Shown here in pieces: positions 18,186 to 27,811 of a stretch of DNA of 51,358 nucleotides. Where the stretch lies: NCBI GenBank assembly GCA_948847595.1, contig CAQOGY010000024.1, positions 1 to 51,358 of the forward strand. The letters run 5' to 3'. The position numbers and the translations under genes were made by a program. The stretch comes from an uncultured Bacteroides sp. (GTDB lineage Bacteria > Bacteroidota > Bacteroidia > Bacteroidales > Bacteroidaceae). Each line of letters starts with the position of its first letter. Position 1 is the first letter of the stretch. Below the pieces are notes generated by a model. That model saw nothing but the letters and a program-made list of their open reading frames with translations. It was not told the origin of the DNA and ran no database searches.

Positions 18186-21100
18186 ATGAGAAGCATTTAC
18201 AGGTTATTAATTCTAGGTGCATTTCTGTACCATTCGCAATTATCGGCTGCTATTCCGATAAATGCATCCAGTCCGGAACCGGAAGCCATCACACAAGGAA
18301 AGTTGACCATAACCGGGGTAGTTATTGACAAGGCGACCGGAGAATCACTGCCATCTGTTGCCGTCATGGTAAAAGGCACTTCTGTGGGGTCGCTTACTGA
18401 TGCTGATGGAAAGTTTTCTATTCAGGTTCCCGATCGGAATGCTACATTGGTCTTCACTTTTGTCTCTTATCAGAAAAAGGAAATAGCCGTAGGCGATAAA
18501 AACTTTATAAAAGTTACTATGGAAGAAAACGTTCAGATGCTGGATGAAGCCGTAGTGATTGGTTATCAGTCTGTAGCCAGACGTAATGTGCATGGAGCCG
18601 TAACCAGCATAAAGGCAGATGATTTGCAGGGAATTACTGCTCCATCTATCGATATTATGTTACAGGGGGCAGTTCCGGGAGTTAATATTCAGACATTCTC
18701 GGGAGAGCCGGGCGGAAGAAATACATTTACGGTGCGCGGTAATACGGAAGTGAGCAGTGCCGATCTGACCAGTTCGCCGTTGATTGTATTGGACGGTGTG
18801 CCCGTTGACCCATCGGTGGTAGGATACAGCGCCTCGAGTGCCAATTTCTTGTCAAACATCAATCCGAATGACATTCTCACCTTAGACTTCTTGAAGGATG
18901 CGGCAGCAGCAGCTATCTATGGTTCTAAAGCGGCAAATGGCGTTTTGATTATCACGACGAAAAGAGGTAAAGAAGGAAAACCGCGTATTTCTTTTAATGG
19001 TCGCTTTGGTATCGTGACAAAGCCCGTTACTCCTAAAATTTATATGGGCGCTGCCGAGCGTAGAGCAAAACTAGATCAAATGGCTATCTATGGCAATGAG
19101 AATAATTTGGAGGCTACTCCTCAGATATTGACGGATAGTATTAACCCGATGTTTAATAATGCAACCAATTGGTTTGATCTCTTTTACAAGAATGGGGTGG
19201 TGCATGACTACAATCTGACTGTTTCCGGTGGAGACGAGAAAGCAAACTACCGCATTGGAGGTGGATATTATAAGGAGGAAGGTACGATCATTGGAACAGG
19301 ATTTGAACGTTTCTCGTTTACCGGTAATTTTGTGAATAAGGTAGGTAGCAGATTGGAACTGAATACTTCTGTCGCATACAATGTCAATCAAAGGGAACCT
19401 GTCCCCGGCGGAAACTCTGTTAATAATGCTATTGGGATGGATATATCCAATATGCCTTCTACCCTTCTTCAACTGACAGACATTGATAGAAACAGAATGC
19501 TGGGCTCTTATGAGCAGGCCATCTATGACAATAGTGACGATATGATACGGTTGAGTGAACAAGCCTCGTATGATATATTGAAAGGAAAAGTCTTATCCTT
19601 CAACACTCAGTTCTCTTATGTAAAATCAAGTTCTCGTTTGGATAAATCCGAGCCAAGTACGGCAAATGTAGATAGGATGTCCTCCGCTTTGAGTGAGAGC
19701 AGACAGATGACTACTTGGAATATTGAAAACTATTTTACGTTTAACAAGATATTCGGTGCCCATTCGGTCATGGCTCTGTTAGGACAGTCTGCCGAGGGAA
19801 TTACTAGTAAGTATAGTAGTATGGAAGGCAGGTATTTAAGTTCAGACTATATTCATGTGGTAAATGGAGTGAGCAAAGATAATCTGACAGCTTATTCCGG
19901 GATAGAAGAGGCGAAAGCTGCTTCATTTTTCGCTCGTGCTTCTTATATCTTTAAGGACCGCTATAGTATTTCGTCCTCTATCCGTACCGACGGGTCATCT
20001 AGATTTGGTTCTAACCAACGATGGGGAACCTTTCCCACTGCTAGTGCATTTTGGCTCGTTTCAGAAGAACCATTTATGAATAATCTAAAGGATGTTGTCT
20101 CTTTGTTAAAATTTAGAGGATCATGGGGAAAGTCGGGTTCTTTACCTTCCGGTTTCTATGGACATCATAACAGGTATATGGCAGCCTCATCAACATACGA
20201 TGGCGGTGGAGCGATTATCCCTAACTTTGCAGATGGTATTGCGCAAAAGGAGTTGACATGGGAAGAAACTAAAGAATGGGACTTGGGAATGGACCTGGAG
20301 TTCTTGAATGGACGTTTTACTTTGATTGCAGATATTTATAACAAGGAGAAACATGGTATTTTTTATAGTTTCATGCTTCCCAAGACTTCCGGCTATGAGA
20401 AATACTACACCAATGCAGTAGCTGTAAGAAATGCAGGTGTCGAACTAGCTTTAGTGGCTCGTGTCCTTCCAGCTACTTCAAAATGGCAGTGGAATATTAA
20501 TGCAAATATTTCATATAACAAGAACCAGATCATGCAGCTTCCTGATGGAAATAAGACTGTAGTGGAAGATAATAGATATTTGATGGTCGGGCAGCCAATT
20601 AACTCTTTCCGCTTGTCTCAGTATAACGGGATCTATTTAAACGAGGATATGATACCTTTCGATCCATATACCGGTTTGAAATATAAGAATGAAAGTGGGC
20701 AATATGTACAAGTAGGTTGGGCTGATTATGAAGACGTAGATAAAGACAATCAGTATGTCTCTTGGAAAGATAAGAAGCCAATTGGTGATCCTAATCCGAA
20801 ATGGGTGGGAGGATTGAACACAAATTTGTCATACGGACCTTGGAGTTTGTTTGTTCAGACTTCGTTCACATTAGGACGAGATATTCTGAATACACAGTTT
20901 GCCAAAACAATGGCACCCCTCTCGGCACAATATGGGGCAGATGAAGAAGGAGTTGGATTCTCCGGCGGACCGGGAGCCAACTATGCGAATCCTGCAGATG
21001 GACATTGGTATTATGCAGAAGACTTTGTGGCACGCCGTATGATGGTTGATTTAAGTCGTTACAGCTTTTGGCAGAAAGACGGTGATAATACGAATTATCC

Positions 21101-21395
21101 ATCTCGCAGCCAATATATGAACAATAATAACTTTATTGAAAGATCATCTCTATTTCTTGAAAATGGTTCTTACCTGAAACTAAATACCATCATGCTTTCC
21201 TATAATCTCGATAAATTGAAGAAATGGGGCATTAATAATGCGAGATTATCTCTGACTGCAGAAAATGTTGCTATTATAAAGAGTAAAAATACACTTGCGG
21301 CTGACCCAAGTAATGTATCTCCGGATGGTTATTATACAGGTAATGGATACGGGCTTCCACGGAAGTTTACAATTGGACTGATGTTTGATTTTTAA
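18186..21395 (+). CDS. SusC-like TonB-dependent outer-membrane transporter
   Basis: A 1069-residue TonB-dependent receptor that imports oligosaccharides or glycopeptides with its SusD lid. Signal peptide to about residue 22; CarboxypepD-regulatory-like domain at about 38-110 (ITGVVIDKATGESLPSVAV...DADGKFSI); plug at about 118-235 with LQGAVPGVNI, VRGN, PLIVLDGVP and the SusC-typical DAAAAAIYGSKAANGVLIITTKRG. The rest is a 22-strand barrel ending in GLMFDF with a terminal Phe. No extra STN signalling domain is seen, so regulation is by the hybrid sensor rather than by an anti-sigma factor. Unlike many such loci, the SusC/D pair sits behind three hydrolase genes. Confidence 0.97.
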   Translation: MRSIYRLLILGAFLYHSQLSAAIPINASSPEPEAITQGKLTITGVVIDKATGESLPSVAVMVKGTSVGSLTDADGKFSIQVPDRNATLVFTFVSYQKKEIAVGDKNFIKVTMEENVQMLDEAVVIGYQSVARRNVHGAVTSIKADDLQGITAPSIDIMLQGAVPGVNIQTFSGEPGGRNTFTVRGNTEVSSADLTSSPLIVLDGVPVDPSVVGYSASSANFLSNINPNDILTLDFLKDAAAAAIYGSKAANGVLIITTKRGKEGKPRISFNGRFGIVTKPVTPKIYMGAAERRAKLDQMAIYGNENNLEATPQILTDSINPMFNNATNWFDLFYKNGVVHDYNLTVSGGDEKANYRIGGGYYKEEGTIIGTGFERFSFTGNFVNKVGSRLELNTSVAYNVNQREPVPGGNSVNNAIGMDISNMPSTLLQLTDIDRNRMLGSYEQAIYDNSDDMIRLSEQASYDILKGKVLSFNTQFSYVKSSSRLDKSEPSTANVDRMSSALSESRQMTTWNIENYFTFNKIFGAHSVMALLGQSAEGITSKYSSMEGRYLSSDYIHVVNGVSKDNLTAYSGIEEAKAASFFARASYIFKDRYSISSSIRTDGSSRFGSNQRWGTFPTASAFWLVSEEPFMNNLKDVVSLLKFRGSWGKSGSLPSGFYGHHNRYMAASSTYDGGGAIIPNFADGIAQKELTWEETKEWDLGMDLEFLNGRFTLIADIYNKEKHGIFYSFMLPKTSGYEKYYTNAVAVRNAGVELALVARVLPATSKWQWNINANISYNKNQIMQLPDGNKTVVEDNRYLMVGQPINSFRLSQYNGIYLNEDMIPFDPYTGLKYKNESGQYVQVGWADYEDVDKDNQYVSWKDKKPIGDPNPKWVGGLNTNLSYGPWSLFVQTSFTLGRDILNTQFAKTMAPLSAQYGADEEGVGFSGGPGANYANPADGHWYYAEDFVARRMMVDLSRYSFWQKDGDNTNYPSRSQYMNNNNFIERSSLFLENGSYLKLNTIMLSYNLDKLKKWGINNARLSLTAENVAIIKSKNTLAADPSNVSPDGYYTGNGYGLPRKFTIGLMFDF

Positions 21396-21406
21396 ATTTG
21401 AAAAGT

Positions 21407-22912
21407 ATGAAAAAGATAATAATAATGTCTGCAATGAGTATACTGCTGGGGTTGTCCTCATGTGATGATTTCTTGACTACCACCCCTAATGATGCTCCTA
21501 CGCGTAATGTCTTTTGGACAACAGAAGCGGATGTAGCAGCCGGAACCAATGGAATGTATTGGCTTTTTAGAGATGTAATAATGACTGGAGAAGGAGAAAG
21601 AGTCCTTACCTATGGTGATCAGCCTACAGGTCTTTGGAGTAACTTGTCACAGATAAACCAAAGTCCATCTCAAGGGAATTATCAATACACGTTTACCGAT
21701 ACCTATTTTACTGATTGGTCTCAATACTATAAAACGTTGAATGTGGCAAATGTGGTTATAAATTCTGTTCCGGATATTCCTTGGAATGAATTTGATGAAA
21801 ATCAGCAGAATGGAATAGCAGAAAAGAATGAATATATTGGTGAGGCTCTTTTTGTTCGTGCTTATGTCTATTTCTTTATGGTTCGTCTATGGGGAGAAGT
21901 TCCGTACGTAACGACTTCCGTATCTGACGCTTCGGAAACGGTTAGAGATATACCAATGGAGACAGAGGAGAATATTCTTACTAACTGCCTAAATGATTTG
22001 AAAGACGCATACGATTATTTATCATGGAATGATACACATGGACTACGAGCATCGAAAGCTGATAGAGGTGCTGTCCAAGCACTACGAGCTCATATTCTTA
22101 TGTGGAAGAATCGCAAAAATAAATCTGTGATTGACCCTCAGAATTATAAAGACGCTATTGCTGCTATAGATGATATTGAACAGTCAAGCAAATATGATCT
22201 TCAAAATATGGATAATTATCTGAAAATCTGGAATGGCGGTGGCAAGTCGATAGAGTCTATCTTCGAGTTTCCTTATAGTAGAGGAGATGGTGAAAAGTTC
22301 TCAAAAAATTCTATTTTTTCCAGATTTCTAGGTTATCCGATAAATACGGATAGAATTAATGAATCGGTATTTAAATATGAAAAATCATTCTTAGATATAA
22401 TTGATAAATATACAGCGAATGGAGATAGAAGAAGAACCGACTGTTGGGAACGTTGGGGAGAAGAGAAATTCCAGTATACCAAAAAGTATTCGAGCATTAC
22501 ATATCTTGACGTAGACAAGCTGAATTGGGAGATGGATAATACATTTGTTCTGTTCAGATTGAGTGATATGTATCTTCTTCGGGCAGAAGCTCATTACGAA
22601 TTGCAAGAATATGATCTGGCAAGAGCTTATTTAAAGAAAATACACGAAAGAGCAGGCATCTCAGATACTGTGGCTGATAACATCCCGGACGATCAACTCG
22701 GCACTGAAATTTGCGAAGAGCGAATGAGAGAACTTTATCTGGAAGGACATAATCTATACGACTGGGTACGCAACGGGCAGTATGCCGGACGAAATGGCTA
22801 CACAATGAACCGGTACACACAAGAAGGATACTTATGGCCGGTGAACTCTACGCTGATTATTGACAACCAGTATGTACATCAAACTCCTTATTGGACTGAC
22901 AAAATGCAATAA
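21407..22912 (+). CDS. SusD/RagB-like surface glycan-binding lipoprotein
   Basis: A 501-residue lipoprotein with lipobox GLSSC followed by DDF, an acidic start consistent with surface export. The SusD-type TPR fold is recognisable: FLTTTPND near the N-terminus, GEALFVRAYVYFFMVRLWGEVPYV near the middle, and EERMRELYLEGHNLYDWVR near the C-terminus. It forms the lid of the SusC transporter and sets ligand specificity. A TTG at 21398 would add three residues; the ATG at 21407 gives a normal signal sequence. It starts 11 bases after the SusC stop. Confidence 0.96.
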   Translation: MKKIIIMSAMSILLGLSSCDDFLTTTPNDAPTRNVFWTTEADVAAGTNGMYWLFRDVIMTGEGERVLTYGDQPTGLWSNLSQINQSPSQGNYQYTFTDTYFTDWSQYYKTLNVANVVINSVPDIPWNEFDENQQNGIAEKNEYIGEALFVRAYVYFFMVRLWGEVPYVTTSVSDASETVRDIPMETEENILTNCLNDLKDAYDYLSWNDTHGLRASKADRGAVQALRAHILMWKNRKNKSVIDPQNYKDAIAAIDDIEQSSKYDLQNMDNYLKIWNGGGKSIESIFEFPYSRGDGEKFSKNSIFSRFLGYPINTDRINESVFKYEKSFLDIIDKYTANGDRRRTDCWERWGEEKFQYTKKYSSITYLDVDKLNWEMDNTFVLFRLSDMYLLRAEAHYELQEYDLARAYLKKIHERAGISDTVADNIPDDQLGTEICEERMRELYLEGHNLYDWVRNGQYAGRNGYTMNRYTQEGYLWPVNSTLIIDNQYVHQTPYWTDKMQ

Positions 22913-22928
22913 CTAACATCCTAAAAAA

Positions 22929-23618
22929 ATGAAAACCATGAAATTTATAAGATTTATATTACTGCTAATTATGGTATCACCTGTACTTGTTTCATGCGGT
23001 GATGATGATGGAGAACTTTCGAGTGCTTATGTTGATTCCATTACAACCGATTATCTGAGAGCAAATCGGTTTGGAATCTTCTCAATGTCTCTTGACTTGT
23101 TTGAGAAAGCCGGATATTTGGACTTGCTGGATCAGAAAGGTGTAACTGTTTTCATGCCGACCAACTACAGCATTAAACACTATATGAAACAGAAAGAATA
23201 CATGTTGCATCAAGAAACCGGCAATGAAACACTTACGTATACGTATGATGATTTGGTAAAAGACTTGCCCTTATTTAAGGATTCGCTAAAAATGTATATT
23301 GTAGAGCAGCAGGTGAATCGTTCTGATCTGGAGAAAATGTCAGGTGAGGCTGTCACCCTGAAGTGCATGCTGGGGTGTGATATGAATATCAGTTTGAAGA
23401 AAACGAAACTTTATACCGAGAATGTACCCAATTCTGTTAATAAATACCTGTACTATACATTTATAATCAACGGATTGGATGAAAGCTCCAATGTCCCACT
23501 ACAGGACAAGGATGTCAGCAACTATTGCCAAACATCCGGTTTGATTACTAAAACAGGTATTTTACATGTGCTAAGGGATGAACATCCATTGTTCTTTAAC
23601 AGATATGAATATAAATAA
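22929..23618 (+). CDS. Fasciclin (FAS1)-domain surface lipoprotein
   Basis: A 229-residue lipoprotein. Signal sequence with lipobox VLVSC followed by GDDDGE, an acid-rich run typical of outer-surface lipoproteins in Bacteroidetes. The body resembles one FAS1 domain: LFEKAGYLDLLDQKGVTVFMPTN is the usual H1-like start and GLITKTGILHVL the usual end. FAS1 domains mediate adhesion or ligand binding; no catalytic site is visible. It sits 16 bases after SusD and 19 bases before the next lipoprotein gene, the position normally held by a surface glycan-binding protein, so an accessory binding role is inferred. A second in-frame ATG at 22938 could also be used. Confidence 0.8.
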   Translation: MKTMKFIRFILLLIMVSPVLVSCGDDDGELSSAYVDSITTDYLRANRFGIFSMSLDLFEKAGYLDLLDQKGVTVFMPTNYSIKHYMKQKEYMLHQETGNETLTYTYDDLVKDLPLFKDSLKMYIVEQQVNRSDLEKMSGEAVTLKCMLGCDMNISLKKTKLYTENVPNSVNKYLYYTFIINGLDESSNVPLQDKDVSNYCQTSGLITKTGILHVLRDEHPLFFNRYEYK

Positions 23619-23637
23619 CAATTAAAACTGAGTACTT

Positions 23638-24618
23638 ATGAAAAGCAAATATGTGAGTTGCTTGTATATTGCGGCAATGCTTTCTTCTATGACAACCTTT
23701 ATAGGCTGTGAAGAAATTCCCGACGGATACATTTCTGATAAAATAATATATGTACAGAATCCTTTTGTTGTGCAGAAAGGGATTGAGATTACCACAGCTC
23801 CACCTAATATTAATGGAACCTCCTACCCTTTAAAATTCAGATTATTAGAAGCAGAGGGCCCCGATGGGCAAATGACTACGATTTTAACCGACCCAATAGC
23901 AACCAGAGTATGGGAAAAGCCGTATGACTTTAAAACAGATAAAACGATTGATGCGATTAATAAAAAGATAACTGTTATCAATGCCCCTGTGATGCGTATA
24001 TCAGAATCGGGAGGACAAATAAGTTTCTCATCTGCATCTACTGCGGTTCCTTCCGGTGAGTATAAAATATCAGTAGAGATGTCCAACTCTGCAGGAACTC
24101 GAGTCTATAAGGATATTTTCGTTGCTGCTATCCAAGAAAGCGATCCTTACTGGATGTTGGATGGAGGAGAGGGAGCATACTCTTGGAATTCGCAAGTGGG
24201 AAGTTGGGGGCCCATAGAAGCTGCCGGAATCTACGATTTTAAACATGATCCGGACGGTGAGAATGAAATCGAATTTATAGTATGTGACAAGAATGATAAT
24301 CCTTTTAGCTGGAAAGACGGGGAAATAGTGAACAGAGGGACAGAGCGTAGCAAATTGGAAGATGTATGTTTCGAAACTCCCAATTACACCGAGCGATCTG
24401 CCATCTTTAAATATCCGTTTGCTCCTTTTCCGTTTGCCCCGGGTGGAGGTGAGCAATATCAATATTGCTATAGAATATTGGGTAACTACTTGAAGTATGA
24501 CGATGAGACTCGTAGCGGATACATGAATCTGGTCGTGAATTTCAGAGTATTGCTTGATGGGAAATGGACAATTAAAGTGAAATTTCCTGCAATTACCCGC
24601 ATGCCTAAAAACGGCTGA
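23638..24618 (+). CDS. Uncharacterised surface lipoprotein of the utilisation locus (possibly DUF5007-type)
   Basis: A 326-residue lipoprotein with lipobox TFIGC followed by EEIPDG, again an acidic surface-export type start. The body is predicted beta-rich: an Ig-like first part (about 35-165, ending SGEYKISVEMSNSAGTRVYK) and a second part with many aromatic residues (about 170-326). I do not recognise a catalytic motif. Its place after SusC, SusD and a fasciclin lipoprotein matches that of surface glycan-binding proteins. The assignment to DUF5007 is from memory and weak. Its stop codon overlaps the start of the next gene (TGATG), so the two are translationally coupled. Confidence 0.75.
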   Translation: MKSKYVSCLYIAAMLSSMTTFIGCEEIPDGYISDKIIYVQNPFVVQKGIEITTAPPNINGTSYPLKFRLLEAEGPDGQMTTILTDPIATRVWEKPYDFKTDKTIDAINKKITVINAPVMRISESGGQISFSSASTAVPSGEYKISVEMSNSAGTRVYKDIFVAAIQESDPYWMLDGGEGAYSWNSQVGSWGPIEAAGIYDFKHDPDGENEIEFIVCDKNDNPFSWKDGEIVNRGTERSKLEDVCFETPNYTERSAIFKYPFAPFPFAPGGGEQYQYCYRILGNYLKYDDETRSGYMNLVVNFRVLLDGKWTIKVKFPAITRMPKNG

Positions 24619-26198
24619 TGAATAGGTTAGTTTATATATTTATTGTTCTGTTGCTGCCTGCCATTAAGGCGGCAGCAACAGTCAAGTTGCATAGCCTGTT
24701 TTCAGACAATATGGTTATACAACGTGAACTTCCCATTCATATATTTGGCACTGCTGATCAAGGTGAATCAATCACAGTCACGTTTGGGAACGCGACAGTA
24801 CATGCGGTTGCTGATATAAAGGGGAATTGGTCTGTTGAGTTGCCGGCTCAGGAAGTATGTATGATAGGACAAAGTTTAGTAGTAGAAGGAAAGACGAAAA
24901 TCGTGCTGCGTGACATATTGATTGGGGATGTCTGGCTTTGTAGTGGTCAGAGCAATATGGAAATGGCACTAGGAAGTTGTAACGATTCAGTTGCCATCAA
25001 AGAAGCGGATTATTCTACAATTCGCTTTGTGCGTATTCCCTATCTTTGCAAAGATAGTCCACAAACTGATATGGATGTCGAAAGATTAGCATGGAATATC
25101 TGTACGCCGTACTCGGCCGGCGGATGTTCTGCCGTAGGTTTCTATTTTGCCCGAAGAGTCTCAAAAGAAATGGGAGTACCTATTGGAATTCTTATATCAA
25201 GCATTGGCGGCACAAATATTGAGAAGTGGATGCCACAATCCAGTTTTTTCCGAAATGCGATATTAAGTGAATATTATCAGAAAATAGAAAACTGGATGGA
25301 GCAATATCGGAAAGATTTAGTTACTTTTCAAGCACCGATGAAAGAATGGATGAAAGCTGTGAATGAATCACTCTTGAAACATGAAGATATTCCATCAATG
25401 CCTTATGTACCATTACATCCTTCTATGCCAGGTTCAAAATACGGAGGAGGGCAGTTCTCGCATTTATACAATGGAATGATTTCTCCATTATACCAGTTCA
25501 AAATAAAGGGAGCATTATGGTATCAAGGAGAAAACAATGGTGAGGAAGAGCGCACCTATGTCGAAAAAATGAAAGAGATGATAGCTGCTTGGAGAAATGG
25601 TTGGGGATATGAGTTCCCTTTTTATATCGTACAATTATCCAGCTGGCTCAAGCCGGTTAATGATCCTAATGATTGGAAAAAAGGTTGGCAGTTTTGCCGA
25701 GCGGCACAATTGGCTTGTGTTACAGAAATACCGAATACCGGTATTGCCGTGACGTATGATATTGGTGATGAAGAGGATATACATCCCAAGAATAAATATG
25801 ATGTGGGTGAAAGGTTGGCTCTCTGGGCTTTAGCCCATGATTATGGAAAGGAAATATCTTTTAGCGGTCCGCTCTATAAAACTATAACTTTAGAAGAAGA
25901 TAGAATTCGGGTTAATTTTAATTATTCCGAGGATGGATTGATGATTGGCAGAAAAGAAGGAAAAAAAGAAGTGGAGGAAGATAAGATAGGTAAACTGCAA
26001 GGGTTTGTTATAGCTGGAGAAGACAAAGTGTGGTATTGGGCTGATGCAAAGATTGAAGGAAACAGTGTGATAGTATCTTCACCGTTTGTCAATAAACCAA
26101 TTGCTGTGCGCTATGCGTTCTCAATGAATCCTCGAGGTGCTAATTTATATAATCGAAGCGGGCTTCCAGCCTCTCCTTTCCGAAGTGATTGTTGGTAA
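24618..26198 (+). CDS. SGNH-type carbohydrate esterase, sialate O-acetylesterase family
   Basis: A 526-residue exported protein with a signal peptide to about residue 20. The N-terminal jelly-roll (LFSDNMVIQRELP) and the nucleophile motif CSGQSNMEM with Ser112 are characteristic of the sialate O-acetylesterase (SASA) family. YQGENNG near 303-309 supplies the second conserved block, and Asp387/His389 (DIHPKNK) complete the triad. In plant-directed loci such enzymes remove O-acetyl groups from glycans rather than from sialic acid; the actual substrate here is unknown. It overlaps the preceding gene by one base. Next gene begins 29 bases later. Confidence 0.88.
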   Translation: MNRLVYIFIVLLLPAIKAAATVKLHSLFSDNMVIQRELPIHIFGTADQGESITVTFGNATVHAVADIKGNWSVELPAQEVCMIGQSLVVEGKTKIVLRDILIGDVWLCSGQSNMEMALGSCNDSVAIKEADYSTIRFVRIPYLCKDSPQTDMDVERLAWNICTPYSAGGCSAVGFYFARRVSKEMGVPIGILISSIGGTNIEKWMPQSSFFRNAILSEYYQKIENWMEQYRKDLVTFQAPMKEWMKAVNESLLKHEDIPSMPYVPLHPSMPGSKYGGGQFSHLYNGMISPLYQFKIKGALWYQGENNGEEERTYVEKMKEMIAAWRNGWGYEFPFYIVQLSSWLKPVNDPNDWKKGWQFCRAAQLACVTEIPNTGIAVTYDIGDEEDIHPKNKYDVGERLALWALAHDYGKEISFSGPLYKTITLEEDRIRVNFNYSEDGLMIGRKEGKKEVEEDKIGKLQGFVIAGEDKVWYWADAKIEGNSVIVSSPFVNKPIAVRYAFSMNPRGANLYNRSGLPASPFRSDCW

Positions 26199-26227
26199 AT
26201 AGGTTTTTAGTAATAACTATCATAATA

Positions 26228-27580
26228 ATGAAACAATTTTTATTTGTATTAAGTATATTAATGAGTGGTATCCTAACAGCCCAAAATGTTCCTTTGCCCA
26301 CCGGTAAAGCCATCTACATCCCCAAAGACCTGCAACAAATGGATTTGCAGAATCCGGATAGTAAATGGAGCTACCATCGAATGGCGCATAGTGAGAACTT
26401 TGCTGTATTCTGGGAAAAAGGTTTTGGAAACGATTTATCATCACCTCCTCCATTGGAGGGGCATTCGATGAAGGTCGATCTACCGAACTTGTTGCATAAG
26501 TTGGAAACATTTTATGTTTATTTCCGTGATACATTGAAATTCGTTAAGCCGGGTTCGAAGAGTGAGAAGTACCGGATGATGGTAATGCTGAATTACTCAT
26601 TGGAAGGCACTGCCTACGGAGGCGATTACGACCAACAGATAGGTGCACTATGGATAGCTCCCAACCGGATACAGGATAAAAAGCTGAATTGTATTGCTCA
26701 TGAATTGGGACACAGCTTTCAGGCACAGATCTCTTGTGATGGAGAGGGGGAAGCTTGGGGAGGTAGCGGATTTTTCGAGATGGCTTCGCAATGGATGCTT
26801 TGGCAAGTAAACCCCGATTGGATCACGGATGAAAAGTATCATTGGGAAGCCTTCATGACACTGACGCATAAAGCGTATCTGCACCTGAAGAACATTTACC
26901 ATTCTCCATATGTGCTCGAATATTGGGGAACGAAGCATGGCTTACCTTTTATCGCAGAGCTCTTCCGACAAGGAAAACGCGGTGAAGACCCGGTAATGAC
27001 TTACAAACGACTGACAGGATTGGACCAGACACAGTTTTGTGATGAGATGTTTGATGCCTGCCGACATTTTATAAATTGGGATTTTGAACGGGTGTGGAAA
27101 GAAACTCGTCTGTATGCTAATCGGCATACTTGTAAGCTGATAGATGAAACCTCCGGTTGGCACAAGGTGGCGCCTGAGAATTGTCCGGAGAATTATGGGT
27201 ATAATGCGATACCCTTAGTTGTTCCCGAAGCGGGGAAAGAGGTTGAGGTGGAATTCAGAGGAGAAAGGAATGGAGAAGAATATCATCTCTTCAATGTGGA
27301 GAAAGCCGGTTGGCGATACGGATTTGTGGGAGTAACGGAAGACGGAAAGTCCATTTATGGAGATATGAGCAGAGACGAAAAGGATAAGATACGTTTTGTG
27401 ACTCCTAAGAAACAGAAACTAGCTCATTTGTGGCTGGTAGTGATGGGTGCTCCGACGAAACATTGGATGAATCCTCAAGATAAGCATGAGGATGCGCAAT
27501 GGCCTTATCGTATAAAGCTGAAAGGTACGAAGCTGTTGAAGGATCATCTGTTATCTTTTTCTCTAAGATTTGATTCTTGA
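26228..27580 (+). CDS. DUF6055-like exported protein with HExxH metallopeptidase-type site
   Basis: A 450-residue exported protein with a signal peptide ending near residue 18 (GILTAQ). HELGH at residues 158-162 is followed by FFEMASQW with Glu184 as a plausible third zinc ligand, the layout of gluzincin-type proteases. The C-terminal part (about 335-450) looks like a beta-sandwich, possibly a binding module. It resembles the DUF6055 family, whose function is not established. A longer frame starting at 26189 overlaps the esterase gene and lacks a signal-peptide start, so the ATG at 26228 is preferred. It is last in the rightward structural operon. Together with the GH97 fusion it is the second HExxH protein of the locus. 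Confidence 0.78.
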   Translation: MKQFLFVLSILMSGILTAQNVPLPTGKAIYIPKDLQQMDLQNPDSKWSYHRMAHSENFAVFWEKGFGNDLSSPPPLEGHSMKVDLPNLLHKLETFYVYFRDTLKFVKPGSKSEKYRMMVMLNYSLEGTAYGGDYDQQIGALWIAPNRIQDKKLNCIAHELGHSFQAQISCDGEGEAWGGSGFFEMASQWMLWQVNPDWITDEKYHWEAFMTLTHKAYLHLKNIYHSPYVLEYWGTKHGLPFIAELFRQGKRGEDPVMTYKRLTGLDQTQFCDEMFDACRHFINWDFERVWKETRLYANRHTCKLIDETSGWHKVAPENCPENYGYNAIPLVVPEAGKEVEVEFRGERNGEEYHLFNVEKAGWRYGFVGVTEDGKSIYGDMSRDEKDKIRFVTPKKQKLAHLWLVVMGAPTKHWMNPQDKHEDAQWPYRIKLKGTKLLKDHLLSFSLRFDS

Positions 27581-27770
27581 TGCACTAAGATTTATAAGCA
27601 ACAGGAACTAAAACCATCAGCGGTAAGTAGTAAATTTGCCATCAAACTGATTAGAGTATTACAGTGTAGAGATAGTATATTACTTCCGCCAGCGGGCTAG
27701 AGTGGTAAGGTAATTGAGTGCCGGATGAAACTTTCTGCTGTTTAATTTAGCTTGTTTTCTGGAAAAATAG

Positions 27771-27778
27771 TAATCTTG
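27771..27778 (+). promoter_or_regulatory. Weak -7-like element before the hybrid sensor gene
   Basis: TAATCTTG matches TAnnTTTG at seven of eight positions and lies 33 bases before the start codon. No well-spaced -33 TTTG is visible. It would allow independent low-level expression of the regulator within a 231-base gap. Confidence 0.4.
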
Positions 27779-27811
27779 CAATTCATTTAATAAACTATAG
27801 CTGGAAGTACT

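Noticed and set aside
18186..22912. SusC/SusD as a starch system
   Set aside because: Neighbouring enzymes are GH127, GH43 and a retaining-type GH97; no GH13 amylase is present.
24618..26198. Esterase as evidence for sialic acid or host-mucin use
   Set aside because: The family also acts on plant glycans, and no sialidase, hexosaminidase or sulfatase is present in the locus.
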